A DNA stretch of 64,000 nt from positions 832,001 to 896,000 of the forward strand of contig NZ_AP025226.1 of assembly GCF_020886315.1 (NCBI RefSeq). Direction: 5' to 3'. The DNA is from Saccharolobus caldissimus. GTDB taxonomy: Archaea; Thermoproteota; Thermoprotei_A; Sulfolobales; Sulfolobaceae. Shown here piece by piece: positions 28,842-36,640 of the stretch; the stretch's first letter is position 1, and each line of letters starts with the position of its first letter. A program made the position numbers and the translations under genes. The notes beneath the pieces were generated by a model. That model was not told the DNA's origin and did not search any database. It saw only the letters and a program-made list of their open reading frames with translations.

Positions 28842-29023
28842 TCGCCATAATGTATTCTAGTTTCTCTTAACCATTTTCTGAAACAATATTTAGAACAAAA
28901 TAGATAAGCTTTATTTTTGTGTATTAAAATAAATTCGGCGTTTTCTACTTCTCTTCCACATTCTACACACATTCCGAAATTGGGTATAGATAAAATTTGT
29001 CTTAAGGGTTTTACATCAACCAT
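28838..29023 (-). CDS. TRASH/YHS-like small zinc-finger protein
   Basis: 61 residues with CVECGREVENAEFILIHKNKAYLFCSKYCFRKWL: a CxxC pair, a YLF strand and CxxxC, the treble-clef layout of TRASH-type metal-binding modules. Stand-alone copies in Sulfolobales accompany metal-responsive regulators and transporters. A gene for a winged-helix protein lies 27 bases upstream on the same strand, and the two may be cotranscribed. Confidence 0.83.
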   Translation of the reverse strand: MVDVKPLRQILSIPNFGMCVECGREVENAEFILIHKNKAYLFCSKYCFRKWLRETRIHYGD

Positions 29024-29050
29024 ATAAATAAAGATATGGTTTTAAAAAAC

Positions 29051-29434
29051 TTAAATAATTACTTCCAATGCTGTATGCTTTTGTAATGCCTCTTTTACTG
29101 TACCAGCTAACTTCTCTAAATCAGTTTCTAATTTTCTATATAATTTCTCTTTATCAACCCAATAGATGTAATTTGGCCTTCCTTTCCTCTCCTCTTTCTC
29201 AATAGGAGCCTTTTCTCTCTGTATTAAACCTTTATCTAATAAGTTATTTAGCGCTTTACTTATGGAAGCCTTAGTTACATTTAGCTTCTCTGCTAAATCA
29301 TCAGTGGTCATTTTTCCATTTTGTAACAGCACGTGTAGTACTTCTACATCGCTTTTAGAAAGTCCATACATGAAGGCTATAAACTCATGTATATCTACTT
29401 CCCTCCCATCTGGGAACCTTACTTTTTCTGCCAT
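29051..29434 (-). CDS. Lrs14/TrmB-like winged-helix regulator
   Basis: 127 residues. Begins with a short basic strand (EKVRFPDGREVDIHEFIAFMYG), then LHVLLQNGKMTTDDLAEKLNVTKASISKALNNLLDKGLIQRE, a standard winged helix-turn-helix, and a wing KGRPNYIYW followed by a coiled-coil helix. Size and layout fit the Lrs14-type regulators abundant in Sulfolobales. Paralogues lie at 32899 and 33755. ATG 29434 has GGTGA about 9 bases ahead, and a palindrome at 29481-29500 lies just upstream of its TATA element. Confidence 0.88.
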   Translation of the reverse strand: MAEKVRFPDGREVDIHEFIAFMYGLSKSDVEVLHVLLQNGKMTTDDLAEKLNVTKASISKALNNLLDKGLIQREKAPIEKEERKGRPNYIYWVDKEKLYRKLETDLEKLAGTVKEALQKHTALEVII

Positions 29435-29480
29435 TTTGTTTTCACCATATATAGATTTAACTTACTTACTTAAAAAAGCC

Positions 29481-29500
29481 ATGTATATTCAATTATACAT
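29481..29500. promoter_or_regulatory. Candidate operator: ATGTATA-N6-TATACAT palindrome
   Basis: Two perfect 7-base arms (ATGTATA and TATACAT) flank a 6-base centre. The site lies 47-66 bases ahead of the winged-helix gene start at 29434, upstream of its TATA region (near 29445-29458), and a similar half-site ATATGTACA follows at 29511-29519. The position fits autoregulation by the encoded protein. Confidence 0.55.
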
Positions 29501-29634
29501 TTATACACAAATATGTACAAAAGTTATTCAATTAATATCTTAAATAAAAGATTATTACAATAAACACTGTTAATTATAAGTTAGCAAAGCTATTGATAAA
29601 AGCCGTTAAATATTTATAATTTAAATTTAAATTA

Positions 29635-29958
29635 ATGATGAAGACTACAACTTACTGTGAGGATGCTTATTTCAATATAGTGCCAGTATTGAAGACTGTA
29701 ATAATAATGAAAATGGTTGAAAAGGGTATTTCTTTACGAGATGCTACGAAACACGTTAACTTATCAGTAACTGCTTATGAGAGACATAGAAAGAACGATG
29801 TTGATAAAATAGAAAAAATATATAGAGATGAGGAGATTAAAGATATGATAAACTCATTAGCTATTAGACTGATGAATAATGAAAGAATAGACCCCATATC
29901 TTTTTGTATACTCTGTAGCAAATCAAGAAGGTTATTTAATTTACCATTATGTATCTAG
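29635..29958 (+). CDS. Helix-turn-helix regulator with Cys-rich C-terminus (COG2522-like)
   Basis: 107 residues. N-terminal YCEDAYFNIVPVLKTVIIMKMVEKGISLRDATKHVNLSVTAYERHRK is a helix-turn-helix of the type found in COG2522 archaeal regulators, which also end with a CxxC pair; here the tail has FCILCSKSRRLFNLPLC. TATA-like ATATTTATAATTTAAA lies 15-28 bases upstream. Two ATG codons in tandem (29635 and 29638). An MFS gene follows by 4 bases, so it probably controls that transporter. Confidence 0.83.
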   Translation: MMKTTTYCEDAYFNIVPVLKTVIIMKMVEKGISLRDATKHVNLSVTAYERHRKNDVDKIEKIYRDEEIKDMINSLAIRLMNNERIDPISFCILCSKSRRLFNLPLCI

Positions 29959-29962
29959 ATAC

Positions 29963-31093
29963 ATGAGAGGAAAGGTTATTATTTTCTTATCCTCCTCCTC
30001 GTTTTTCTTATCATATTTCTCTAGAGTGATGTGGAGTATCGTAGCACCGTTCTCTTCCTTAAAAACCACAGTTACTGAGGACAGTACTATATTTGCATTA
30101 TTTTTCCTAGGTTACATAATAGTTCAAATGCCTGCTGGATTTCTTTCTGACTATGTTGGAGTAAAGTTTCTTCTTTTTTCGTCCTTAATTGGAATATCAT
30201 TTACCTCCTTTATCTCAGTATACTTCCCATCAATAGTTGTTGAATACTTAACTAGCTTTTTTATGGGCTTTTCTGCGGGTTGGATTTATCCGATTACAGT
30301 AAAGCTAATTAGTGTTACATTTAGCGGTAAATCTTTACCAATAGCTATGAGTATATATAGCCTAGCCTGGCCATCCTCTATTATTGCCTCTGGGCTTATA
30401 ATTCCGTTTTTGGCAATACGATTTAATTGGAGATCCCCATTTTATCTTGTAAGCTTAATCTCATTGTTCCTCGCGTTTCTCTCACTAATATATATTCCAA
30501 GTATAAGGGTTTCTGGTCAAAAAATTTTTAATATAAAAAGCGTAATATCAAACAAAAATTCAATATTTATAGCTATTGGTGGTTTTCTATTTTTCTTGTC
30601 ATACTGGATTTTAGTTCTATATTTATATAAGTATTTACTGAACTTAATTCACGATGCTTATTTGGCTGGTCTCGTTTATTCCTTTACTGCCCTCTCTGGA
30701 CTATTTTCTACACTTCTAGCAGGATATATAATTAATTTTATTGGTGTGAAGAAAACTTTCTTGTTTTTCGTCTCACTTTATGCATTATCTATAATTTCTA
30801 TATCATTTACATCTAGTATAATAATAATTAGTATTAGTGCATTATTAATAGGTTTTTTCAGGTTTATTATAACGCCTGCACATTCTACTGCGTTAGCGAT
30901 AATAGGAAGGGAAAAGAGCGGAAGTTTAACTGGTTTTTCCAATTTCTTTTGGCAATCAAGCGGAATTTTCGGTTCTATATTAGCTCCAATATTAATAAAC
31001 TTATTTTCTTATACATATTTGTGGTTATTTGTTGGTATACTTCCCTTAATTTCTTTAGTATTTTACTTGAATATAGAATTTTATAACAGTTAG
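29963..31093 (+). CDS. Major facilitator superfamily transporter
   Basis: 376 residues, about 11-12 helices. The loop 2-3 motif reads GFLSDYVGVKFLL, and GWIYPITVKLISVTFSGKSLP resembles sugar-phosphate or anion porter members. Cotranscribed with the upstream Cys-containing regulator. Substrate unknown; the position between regulator and lipoate/sulfur genes hints at a small anion or organic acid (inference). Confidence 0.88.
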   Translation: MRGKVIIFLSSSSFFLSYFSRVMWSIVAPFSSLKTTVTEDSTIFALFFLGYIIVQMPAGFLSDYVGVKFLLFSSLIGISFTSFISVYFPSIVVEYLTSFFMGFSAGWIYPITVKLISVTFSGKSLPIAMSIYSLAWPSSIIASGLIIPFLAIRFNWRSPFYLVSLISLFLAFLSLIYIPSIRVSGQKIFNIKSVISNKNSIFIAIGGFLFFLSYWILVLYLYKYLLNLIHDAYLAGLVYSFTALSGLFSTLLAGYIINFIGVKKTFLFFVSLYALSIISISFTSSIIIISISALLIGFFRFIITPAHSTALAIIGREKSGSLTGFSNFFWQSSGIFGSILAPILINLFSYTYLWLFVGILPLISLVFYLNIEFYNS

Positions 31094-31101
31094 AAGTGAA
31101 A

Positions 31102-31428
31102 TCATAAATCTAGATCATTCATGTTAATGCTCATTCTCTCAACTTCTGCGTAAGCTAACATATCAAGAATCTTTCTCATGTAAGATTTTACGAAATAGTA
31201 TATTTTATAGTTTCTAAATATTTCTTCTTCTTTTTCAATTACTTGACTCAAATACTCTTCTGGTGTGTAATGAATTATTGAGTACTTTTGTCCTTTAACT
31301 TCAATTTCGTTCGGGACTTCACAGCTAGAGACTATAAGTATATTATTTTCTCTTATCCCAGCAAGATAAACGTAGAACTTATCAACTTTTTCTAAGACCT
31401 CTAATAATTTCTCCTTATCATCTGACAA
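31102..31428 (-). CDS. Hypothetical protein coupled to lbpA
   Basis: The open frame runs back to 31506, deep in lbpA. I choose TTG at 31428, which follows an AGGAGG-containing stretch by roughly 10 bases and lies 8 bases before the lbpA stop, giving 108 residues. The sequence KVDKFYVYLAGIRENNILIVSSCEVPNEIEVKGQKYSIIHYTPEEY has alternating strands and helices like a nucleotidyltransferase fold without its acidic triad. Function unknown, but tight coupling to lbpA suggests a role in lipoyl-protein handling (inference). Confidence 0.7.
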   Translation of the reverse strand: MSDDKEKLLEVLEKVDKFYVYLAGIRENNILIVSSCEVPNEIEVKGQKYSIIHYTPEEYLSQVIEKEEEIFRNYKIYYFVKSYMRKILDMLAYAEVERMSINMNDLDL

Positions 31429-31843
31429 CTCTTTTAGCCTCCTCCTCGAATTGTTTATAAACTTCTTGTATTGTTTTAAATACGTTTTTAATAACTCCAA
31501 TGTCATTTACTTTTATTTTAACTATCCAACTCTCGTAAGGGTTTTGATTGATTAAAGATGGATTTCTAGTAACTTCCTCATTAACATCAACTATTTCTCC
31601 CTCAATTGGTAATCTGAACTTACCTACCCATTTAGCACTTTCTAGCGAGAATATTACTGTCCTACTATTAATTTTCTCTCCTTTACTCTTAGTAGTAACT
31701 TGAAAAATTTTTCCAGCCATGTACTGTCCTAGGTCAGTGAGTCCAACGCTTATTACGTTGTTATCTTCAATTTTAATCCATAAGTGTTTTTCTGGTTCGT
31801 AGAGTAAGTCGTCTGGAAAATTAAAGCTTAATATCTTCATCAT
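31418..31843 (-). CDS. lbpA: Lipoate-binding protein, LbpA/GcvH-like (second copy)
   Basis: 141 residues. VGLTDLGQYMAGKIFQVTTKSKG and then SLESAKWVGKFRLPIEGEIVDVNEEV give the lipoyl hairpin, with the target Lys at residue 71; INQNPYESWIVKIKV follows as in GcvH. The ESxKWxG context matches the copy at 6159, about 25 kb away. In sulfur oxidisers such LbpA proteins replace GcvH and serve the sHdr pathway. Promoter region 31844-31892 is shared with the divergent gene at 31893. Confidence 0.88.
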   Translation of the reverse strand: MMKILSFNFPDDLLYEPEKHLWIKIEDNNVISVGLTDLGQYMAGKIFQVTTKSKGEKINSRTVIFSLESAKWVGKFRLPIEGEIVDVNEEVTRNPSLINQNPYESWIVKIKVNDIGVIKNVFKTIQEVYKQFEEEAKRVVR

Positions 31844-31892
31844 TATTTCAGTTATTTTTAAGCTTATAAACTTTATTTATTTAAACATAATT
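31844..31892. promoter_or_regulatory. Compact divergent promoter, lbpA2 / 31893 gene
   Basis: Forty-nine bases separate the two ATG codons. The central CTTATAAAC (31863-31871) is nearly symmetrical and lies about 22-30 bases from either start, so it can act as TATA box in both directions. Confidence 0.6.
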
Positions 31893-32384
31893 ATGACTTA
31901 TTTTGCGGTCTGGTTAGACGGAGTAATTTTAAGAATAGATTTAACTGACGTTCTTTATCAATTATATAAAGGTAGTCCAGTTAATTTACCGATGTCTTTT
32001 GAAGTTTATGAGGATTGGCTAACCATTTACCCTATAATAAGGGATAGGTTAGCGATACTATCACCCTATGATTACGAGACTACTAAAATTATTTTAAACA
32101 AAATAGGTTTGAATTCGGATTTTATAATTTTTAGAAAGAATAAGACAAAGCCCTCGTTAGAACCCTATAAAGCGTTATTTGAGATAACAAAATGGAATCC
32201 TCTAGATGTCGTAACGTTTGCATCATCACCCTTAGATTTACTTTCAGCTAGATTTTACGATTCTAGAATAAAAGTAGTATGTATAAAAAGATTTCGTGAT
32301 TGCTCTAAATATTCTCCTTTTCTATATTCCTATAGTTTAACTAGCGCTTTGGAATCTTTAAAAAAATTAGGAATAAAAATTTAA
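31893..32384 (+). CDS. HAD-like protein, degenerate
   Basis: 163 residues. The start YFAVWLDGVILRIDLTDVLYQL looks like HAD motif I with only one of the two Asp residues of DxD retained. Later KPSLEPYKALFEITKWNPLDVVTFASSPLDLLSARFYDSRIKVVCI resembles motif III (Lys) and motif IV (the usual GDSxxD region replaced by SSPLDL). It is therefore probably a catalytically altered HAD-fold protein. Divergent from lbpA2. Confidence 0.65.
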   Translation: MTYFAVWLDGVILRIDLTDVLYQLYKGSPVNLPMSFEVYEDWLTIYPIIRDRLAILSPYDYETTKIILNKIGLNSDFIIFRKNKTKPSLEPYKALFEITKWNPLDVVTFASSPLDLLSARFYDSRIKVVCIKRFRDCSKYSPFLYSYSLTSALESLKKLGIKI

Positions 32385-32468
32385 TTAGCTAATTAATAAG
32401 GATTTAAAGTAGGTAGCTATACGGGAAACTTAGAAAAAATTTTAATTTTTATAAACGAGATAAAAATT

Positions 32469-32819
32469 ATGTCCTTAGAAAATGAGGCTAAAAAACTAGC
32501 AGCTACATATGCGAGATGGTTACGCAATCCTGAAGATGCACTTTTTGGAAAGAGTGGTGAGGGAGTTGTTTTACAGATTTACAAGAAGATAAAGCAGGCT
32601 AAAAGTAAGGATGAAATTAAACAGATTCTTGATTTGACGCAATATTCCATGGAAAGAACTACGTATAATGATATGTCTCGTTTTATAAATGATTTATTGA
32701 ATAAAATTCAGTCATTAGATGATCAATCAGCGTTAAAATTCGTTATAGAGGCCTTTAGATATTTCCAGATAGCTTTAGCTACTAAGATAGATGATATAAA
32801 CAAGGGCGTTTGGGCATAG
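32469..32819 (+). CDS. Hypothetical helical protein, 116 residues
   Basis: All-helical, soluble, no cysteines, no recognised family. Text such as AAKTYARWLRNPEDALFG-like N-terminus and EAFRYFQIALATKIDDINKGVWA C-terminus show amphipathic helices. TATA-like TTTAATTTTTATAAAC lies about 20-30 bases upstream. It sits between lbpA2 and the winged-helix/TusA2 node. Confidence 0.75.
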   Translation: MSLENEAKKLAATYARWLRNPEDALFGKSGEGVVLQIYKKIKQAKSKDEIKQILDLTQYSMERTTYNDMSRFINDLLNKIQSLDDQSALKFVIEAFRYFQIALATKIDDINKGVWA

Positions 32820-32898
32820 ATTTCACAAAAATATCACGTTAACTTTTTTTGCTAAAATAAGGAAAGATTTATATATACGTTTTTTCTGATATATTCAT

Positions 32899-33276
32899 AT
32901 GCAAGTAGAGAATATAAGAGTTAGACTCCCCTCTGGTAAAGAAGTAGGGCTAGTAGATGCGCTAAGCTTCTGCTATGATATTTCAGATACAGACTTTCAA
33001 GTGTTAAAAACTTTACTAAATAGCGGACCTAAGACAGAAGATGAGTTAGCTGAGATGCTTCATTTGAGTAAGGCTTCAATAAATAGGTCTGTAAATAAAC
33101 TTGTCTCATTAGGCTTTGTAGAAAGAGTTAAGGATTCTTCTTCTAAGGGAGGAAGACCTAGGTATATTTATAAGCCAATAGATGCGGACAAGATAACTGA
33201 AAAAATTTCAAATGATTTTAGATACTGTGCAGATCTATTTTCAAGTGTAATACCTCAAGAGTTAAAATCTAAGTAA
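32899..33276 (+). CDS. Lrs14/TrmB-like winged-helix regulator
   Basis: 125 residues. [71 protein letters not shown]: same architecture as the paralogue at 29051, with the wing GGRPRYIYK. Two cysteines (SFCYD and YCADLF) are absent from that paralogue but have counterparts in the one at 33755, so it may sense sulfur or redox state. TATA-like GATTTATATATACG lies about 22-32 bases ahead of the ATG. Confidence 0.85.
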   Translation: MQVENIRVRLPSGKEVGLVDALSFCYDISDTDFQVLKTLLNSGPKTEDELAEMLHLSKASINRSVNKLVSLGFVERVKDSSSKGGRPRYIYKPIDADKITEKISNDFRYCADLFSSVIPQELKSK

Positions 33277-33291
33277 GTGATTTTCTTTTTA

Positions 33292-33459
33292 TTATTCATT
33301 TTCTTTCTTACATTTAAAAGCAAATCTATCTGGCTCTCTCAAAAAGGCTAACATACAAATTTCAGTATCGAAATAATATACTATATTGTTATAATCTTGT
33401 TTATAGGGTGTACATTCGGCTTCAAATAACCTGTTACATACTGGGCAAACGACCTTCAT
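33292..33459 (-). CDS. YHS-domain mini-protein, 55 residues
   Basis: ATG 33459 to TAA 33292 encodes a small YHS-type metal-binding protein. It has CPVCNRLFEAEC at residues 5-16, then IVYYFDTEICMLAFLREPDRFAFKC, which matches the YHS core Y-F-x-(S/D)-x-x-C-x-x-x-F-x-x-x-P-x-x-(Y/F). Its gene fills the gap between the winged-helix gene and the TusA-like gene and is divergent from the latter with one central TATA (CTTTATAAC at 33482-33490). YHS proteins bind transition metals or act as sulfur/metal sensors. Confidence 0.82.
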   Translation of the reverse strand: MKVVCPVCNRLFEAECTPYKQDYNNIVYYFDTEICMLAFLREPDRFAFKCKKENE

Positions 33460-33508
33460 ATGATTAAGAAATAAATTTTTTATCTTTATAACGTTAATTT
33501 CTTTCGTT
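33460..33508. promoter_or_regulatory. Compact divergent promoter, YHS / tusA2
   Basis: Forty-nine bases between two ATG codons. CTTTATAAC at about 33482-33490 is centred about 25 bases from each start and can serve as a bidirectional TATA element. Confidence 0.6.
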
Positions 33509-33772
33509 ATGACAGAAGAATTAGATTTAACTTCCCTCGAATGTCCAGAACCTTTTATGAAAGTAGTTGCTAAGTTAATGAAAATGGATAGTGGAGAACT
33601 TAAAATTAAATATAAGGATCCAAAATGTAGGGAAATGCTATTAGAGGCAATGAAGCTAATGAATTGCCAAGTATTAGAGGATGCAAAACAAAATGATATC
33701 TTTTATATGCATATTAAAAAGGAAGGTTCAGTAGATAAGCCTAAAAAGCTTGAGCTAACTGGAGGCTGTTGA
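33509..33772 (+). CDS. TusA-family sulfur carrier (second copy)
   Basis: 87 residues. LDLTSLECPEPFMKVVAKLMKMDSGELKIKYKD is the TusA/SirA fold with the catalytic CPxP at residues 12-15 (CPEP). Unlike canonical TusA it has further cysteines (PKCREML, MNCQVL) and ends LTGGC, a C-terminal Gly-Gly-Cys. It is likely a persulfide or thiosulfonate carrier, possibly a regulatory one because winged-helix genes flank it. Overlaps the convergent gene at 33755 by 18 bases. Confidence 0.87.
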   Translation: MTEELDLTSLECPEPFMKVVAKLMKMDSGELKIKYKDPKCREMLLEAMKLMNCQVLEDAKQNDIFYMHIKKEGSVDKPKKLELTGGC

Positions 33773-34090
33773 TAATATCCTATTAGCACAATTGGTTAGA
33801 TCTTGTTTTATTTTACTCTCTATATTTGATATTACAGAGTATAAATATTTAGGTCTCCCTATTCTCTTTCCTTCCTCTCCATCTTTATTTCTCACTACTA
33901 GCCCTAATTCTATTAACTTCTTTAAGCTATTTTCCACAGTCGTTTTACTAAGTTTCATAATAGAAGCTAATTCTTCTGCAGATATTGGTCTATTAACTTC
34001 AACTAACTTAAAGAGACATTCAACGTCTGTATCAGTTATTTTGTAACAACATCTTATCACATCCTTGCTTTCCGCCAGTTGAATACTCAT
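33755..34090 (-). CDS. Lrs14/TrmB-like winged-helix regulator with N-terminal Cys pair
   Basis: 111 residues. VIRCCYKITDTDVECLFKLVEVNRPISAEELASIMKLSKTTVENSLKKLIELGLVVRN, then wing RIGRPKYLYS. Adjacent cysteines at about residues 14-15, another at 24 and one in the final helix could form a thiol switch. Convergent with tusA2, which it overlaps. It is a plausible regulator of sulfur genes (inference). Paralogous to the proteins at 29051 and 32899. Confidence 0.85.
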   Translation of the reverse strand: MSIQLAESKDVIRCCYKITDTDVECLFKLVEVNRPISAEELASIMKLSKTTVENSLKKLIELGLVVRNKDGEEGKRIGRPKYLYSVISNIESKIKQDLTNCANRILSTASS

Positions 34091-34123
34091 AGTATGTATT
34101 TTATCTTTTCTAATATTAAAACT

Positions 34124-34594
34124 TTAACTACTTTTTAAGGACGATACTGAAGGCGGATTATCTATGTTTAGTATTTTTTTCATATATTCTTTATACATAC
34201 ATCTATCTTGAATTACTATTAATCCAGCCTTCCTTGCCTTCTCTGCAGCCTCATCATTTCTAATACCCTCTTGCATCCAAATCACTTTAACATCCCCTAC
34301 TTTTTTAACTCTTTCTAATACTTGATCTACAATTTTAGGAACTTCGTTGGAAGGTCTAAATATTTCTACAATCTCCACTTTCTCTGGGACATCTAAGATA
34401 GAAGGATAAGATTTTCTACCTAAAATTTCAGTTGCAGATGGGTTAACTGGAATTACATTATAACCATGGTCAATTAAAAACTTTGGAACCTGAAAGGCTG
34501 GTTTTGACGGATCTTTAGAAAATCCTACAGTGGCTATGTTTTTATATTTAACCAGAATCTCTTTAATTAATTTCTCCTCATCTACCTGTGTCAT
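34124..34594 (-). CDS. CoA-binding domain protein
   Basis: 156 residues of the CoA_binding_2 family: NIATVGFSKDPSKPAFQVPKFLIDHGYNVIPVNPSATEILGRKSYPSILDVPEKVEIVEIFRPSNEVPKIVDQV and later KVIWMQEGIRNDEAAEKARKAGLIVIQDRCMYKEY, the complete pattern. Members bind CoA in a Rossmann fold; the conserved C-terminal Cys of DRCM may form a CoA disulfide. Monocistronic; divergent from the lipoate operon. Confidence 0.92.
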   Translation of the reverse strand: MTQVDEEKLIKEILVKYKNIATVGFSKDPSKPAFQVPKFLIDHGYNVIPVNPSATEILGRKSYPSILDVPEKVEIVEIFRPSNEVPKIVDQVLERVKKVGDVKVIWMQEGIRNDEAAEKARKAGLIVIQDRCMYKEYMKKILNIDNPPSVSSLKSS

Positions 34595-34703
34595 ATTTAA
34601 ATCTTTACTTTTTCCCTTTTAAAACTATTTTCAACTCAACTAATGCATTTTAGAGATTTTTAAGAGATAAGTTTTTATATTAAGTTAACTAAAACTCATT
34701 GGA

Positions 34704-35738
34704 ATGGAACAATTTAGATTTTTAATTGAAAGAAATAATCAAGCTTACATATTAGCAGGCGAAGAAGCACTCCTTATGTCAGTTTCCATGGGGTCTTCAC
34801 CAGTTTTACGTTTCGTAATATTTGACCCTCCAGCTATATTAATAGGTTATCATCAAGCGGTTGAACAAGAGGTAAATTTAGATGAAGCGAAAAAGAGGGG
34901 TTGGGACATTGGGAGAAGACCGACAGGAGGCGGTGCTATAATAATGGGGCCGTGGCAATTGGGTTGGGAAATTTATGCTGAAAAAAGTTTTTTGGGAGAT
35001 ACTCCAGAGAATGCCATAAGAAAGGGCGCTGAAGGCGTCATAAAAACTTTGAATATTTTAGGTATAAGGGCTAACTTTAGGCCTAAAAATGATGTAGAAA
35101 TTAATGGGAGAAAAATCTCTGGTATAGGCGCCTTTTCTGAAGGAAAATTTATAGCTGTAACTGGAACTATTCTTCTAGACTTTGACATAGATGCTATGGT
35201 CTCAGTCTTAAGACTCTCTTCAGAAAAACTTAAAGATAAACTAGTCAAGGACTTTAAAGATAGGATAACGTGGATAAATAGAGAGTTAATATCTCCTATT
35301 GATATGCAGGAATTAATTAAAGTTGCCAAGGAAGCGTTTTCTGAAGTTTTAAGAGTGAGATTAGAGGAGTCAAGTTATACAGAATTAGAAAGGAATTTAA
35401 TAAACCAATTAGTAATTAAATATTCTTCACCAGAATGGATATTTAATTTAAGGAAACCACTAATTGGTGATGATATAAGATATGTAGAAAAGAAATTACC
35501 AGGAGGGTTAATAAAAGTTCAAGTAAAATTAGCGGGAAAAAATATAATACAATCGATTCTCATAACAGGCGATTTCTTTATAGAACCTAGAACCTCAATA
35601 TATGATTTAGAGGCTAGATTAAAATGGAGTAGAGTAGATGATGTTGAAAAAGAAATTAGGGAATGGTTCAAGAACGTGAAAATCATTGGAATATCTCCAG
35701 AGGATTTAATAGACTTAATTAAAGGTGCTGTAGAGTGA
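34704..35738 (+). CDS. Lipoate-protein ligase sLpl(AB)-type (second copy)
   Basis: 344 residues. GRRPTGGGAII at residues 70-80 and GRKISGIGAF at 135-144 (catalytic Lys) define the LplA fold; the C-terminal 90 residues form the LplB-like domain. It heads an operon with two radical SAM proteins, the arrangement described as sLpl(AB)-LipS1-LipS2, in which octanoate or lipoate is ligated first and sulfur is inserted afterwards. TATA GTTTTTATATTA lies 23-33 bases upstream of ATG 34704. The next gene starts inside its stop (GTGA). Confidence 0.92.
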   Translation: MEQFRFLIERNNQAYILAGEEALLMSVSMGSSPVLRFVIFDPPAILIGYHQAVEQEVNLDEAKKRGWDIGRRPTGGGAIIMGPWQLGWEIYAEKSFLGDTPENAIRKGAEGVIKTLNILGIRANFRPKNDVEINGRKISGIGAFSEGKFIAVTGTILLDFDIDAMVSVLRLSSEKLKDKLVKDFKDRITWINRELISPIDMQELIKVAKEAFSEVLRVRLEESSYTELERNLINQLVIKYSSPEWIFNLRKPLIGDDIRYVEKKLPGGLIKVQVKLAGKNIIQSILITGDFFIEPRTSIYDLEARLKWSRVDDVEKEIREWFKNVKIIGISPEDLIDLIKGAVE

Positions 35739-36640
35739 GACCTTTATTCCTTTATGCACCTAATTTAAAGAGATATGAAACAGATTTTCTTAACTCAGAA
35801 AAGGGTTGGAAATCTATTTCTGTAACTGGTCCATCTTGTGCTTTTAACTGTAAACATTGTGGAAGAAGAATTCTGGAATTTATGATAGATGGTTCTAATT
35901 TAGGTAAATTAGAGAAGGAAATAATTGATGCTATAAATAGAGGAGATGAGGGTATAATTTTATCTGGCGGTTCTACAATAAGAGGGGATGTTCCAATATG
36001 GAAATATTCGAATTTATTAAATAAATACTCTGATAGATTAACTATTATAGCCCATACTGGAGTTATTAAAAACGAGGAAATAGCTAAGAAATTTAAGGAT
36101 AGTGGTGTAAAGATTGCACTACTAGATATGGTTGCTGATAATGAAACCATAAGGGAAGTTCTAGGTCAGCCCTTTAGTGTAGAAGATTATTTGAATTCAT
36201 TTAAGTACTTAAAAAAAGTGGGGATAAAGATTGCTCCTCATGTTATTATTGGATTAAGCAAAAAGGGGATAGATGGTGATTTAGAGGCTATTAAATTACT
36301 TAAGGAAGTAAATCCTGACGCCTTAATAATAGTAGGTTTAATGCCATTAGTAGGCACTCAGATGGCTAATATCAAGCCACCCTCTCCAGAGGATATGATA
36401 AGGGCATTGAAACTAGCTAGAGATTTGTTTGACAATATTCCCATAAATTTAGGATGTGCAAAGCCTAGGGGTAAATCTTATATTAACGTAGAGAAATTTG
36501 CAGTGGACTATGATATAGATGGAATAGCATTTCCAGAAGAGGAAATTTATAACTACGCTAAGAGCAGAAGGGAGGTTCATTTAAGTAATGCTTGTTGTGG
36601 AAATATAATTTTTGACTTAATTAAGGTGATCAGTTCATGA
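35735..36640 (+). CDS. Radical SAM lipoyl synthase component (LipS1/LipS2 type)
   Basis: 301 residues. The radical SAM cluster motif is CAFNCKHC (cysteines 35, 39 and 42), followed by a TIM-barrel core with GIILSGGSTIRGD and LLDMVADNETI. Extra cysteines near the C-terminus (LGCAKPRG, NACCGNI) could bind an auxiliary cluster that supplies sulfur. With the next gene it forms the pair shown in Thermococcus and bacterial sulfur oxidisers to insert two sulfurs into octanoyl chains. I do not assign which one is LipS1. Starts GTG 35735. Confidence 0.88.
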   Translation: MRPLFLYAPNLKRYETDFLNSEKGWKSISVTGPSCAFNCKHCGRRILEFMIDGSNLGKLEKEIIDAINRGDEGIILSGGSTIRGDVPIWKYSNLLNKYSDRLTIIAHTGVIKNEEIAKKFKDSGVKIALLDMVADNETIREVLGQPFSVEDYLNSFKYLKKVGIKIAPHVIIGLSKKGIDGDLEAIKLLKEVNPDALIIVGLMPLVGTQMANIKPPSPEDMIRALKLARDLFDNIPINLGCAKPRGKSYINVEKFAVDYDIDGIAFPEEEIYNYAKSRREVHLSNACCGNIIFDLIKVISS

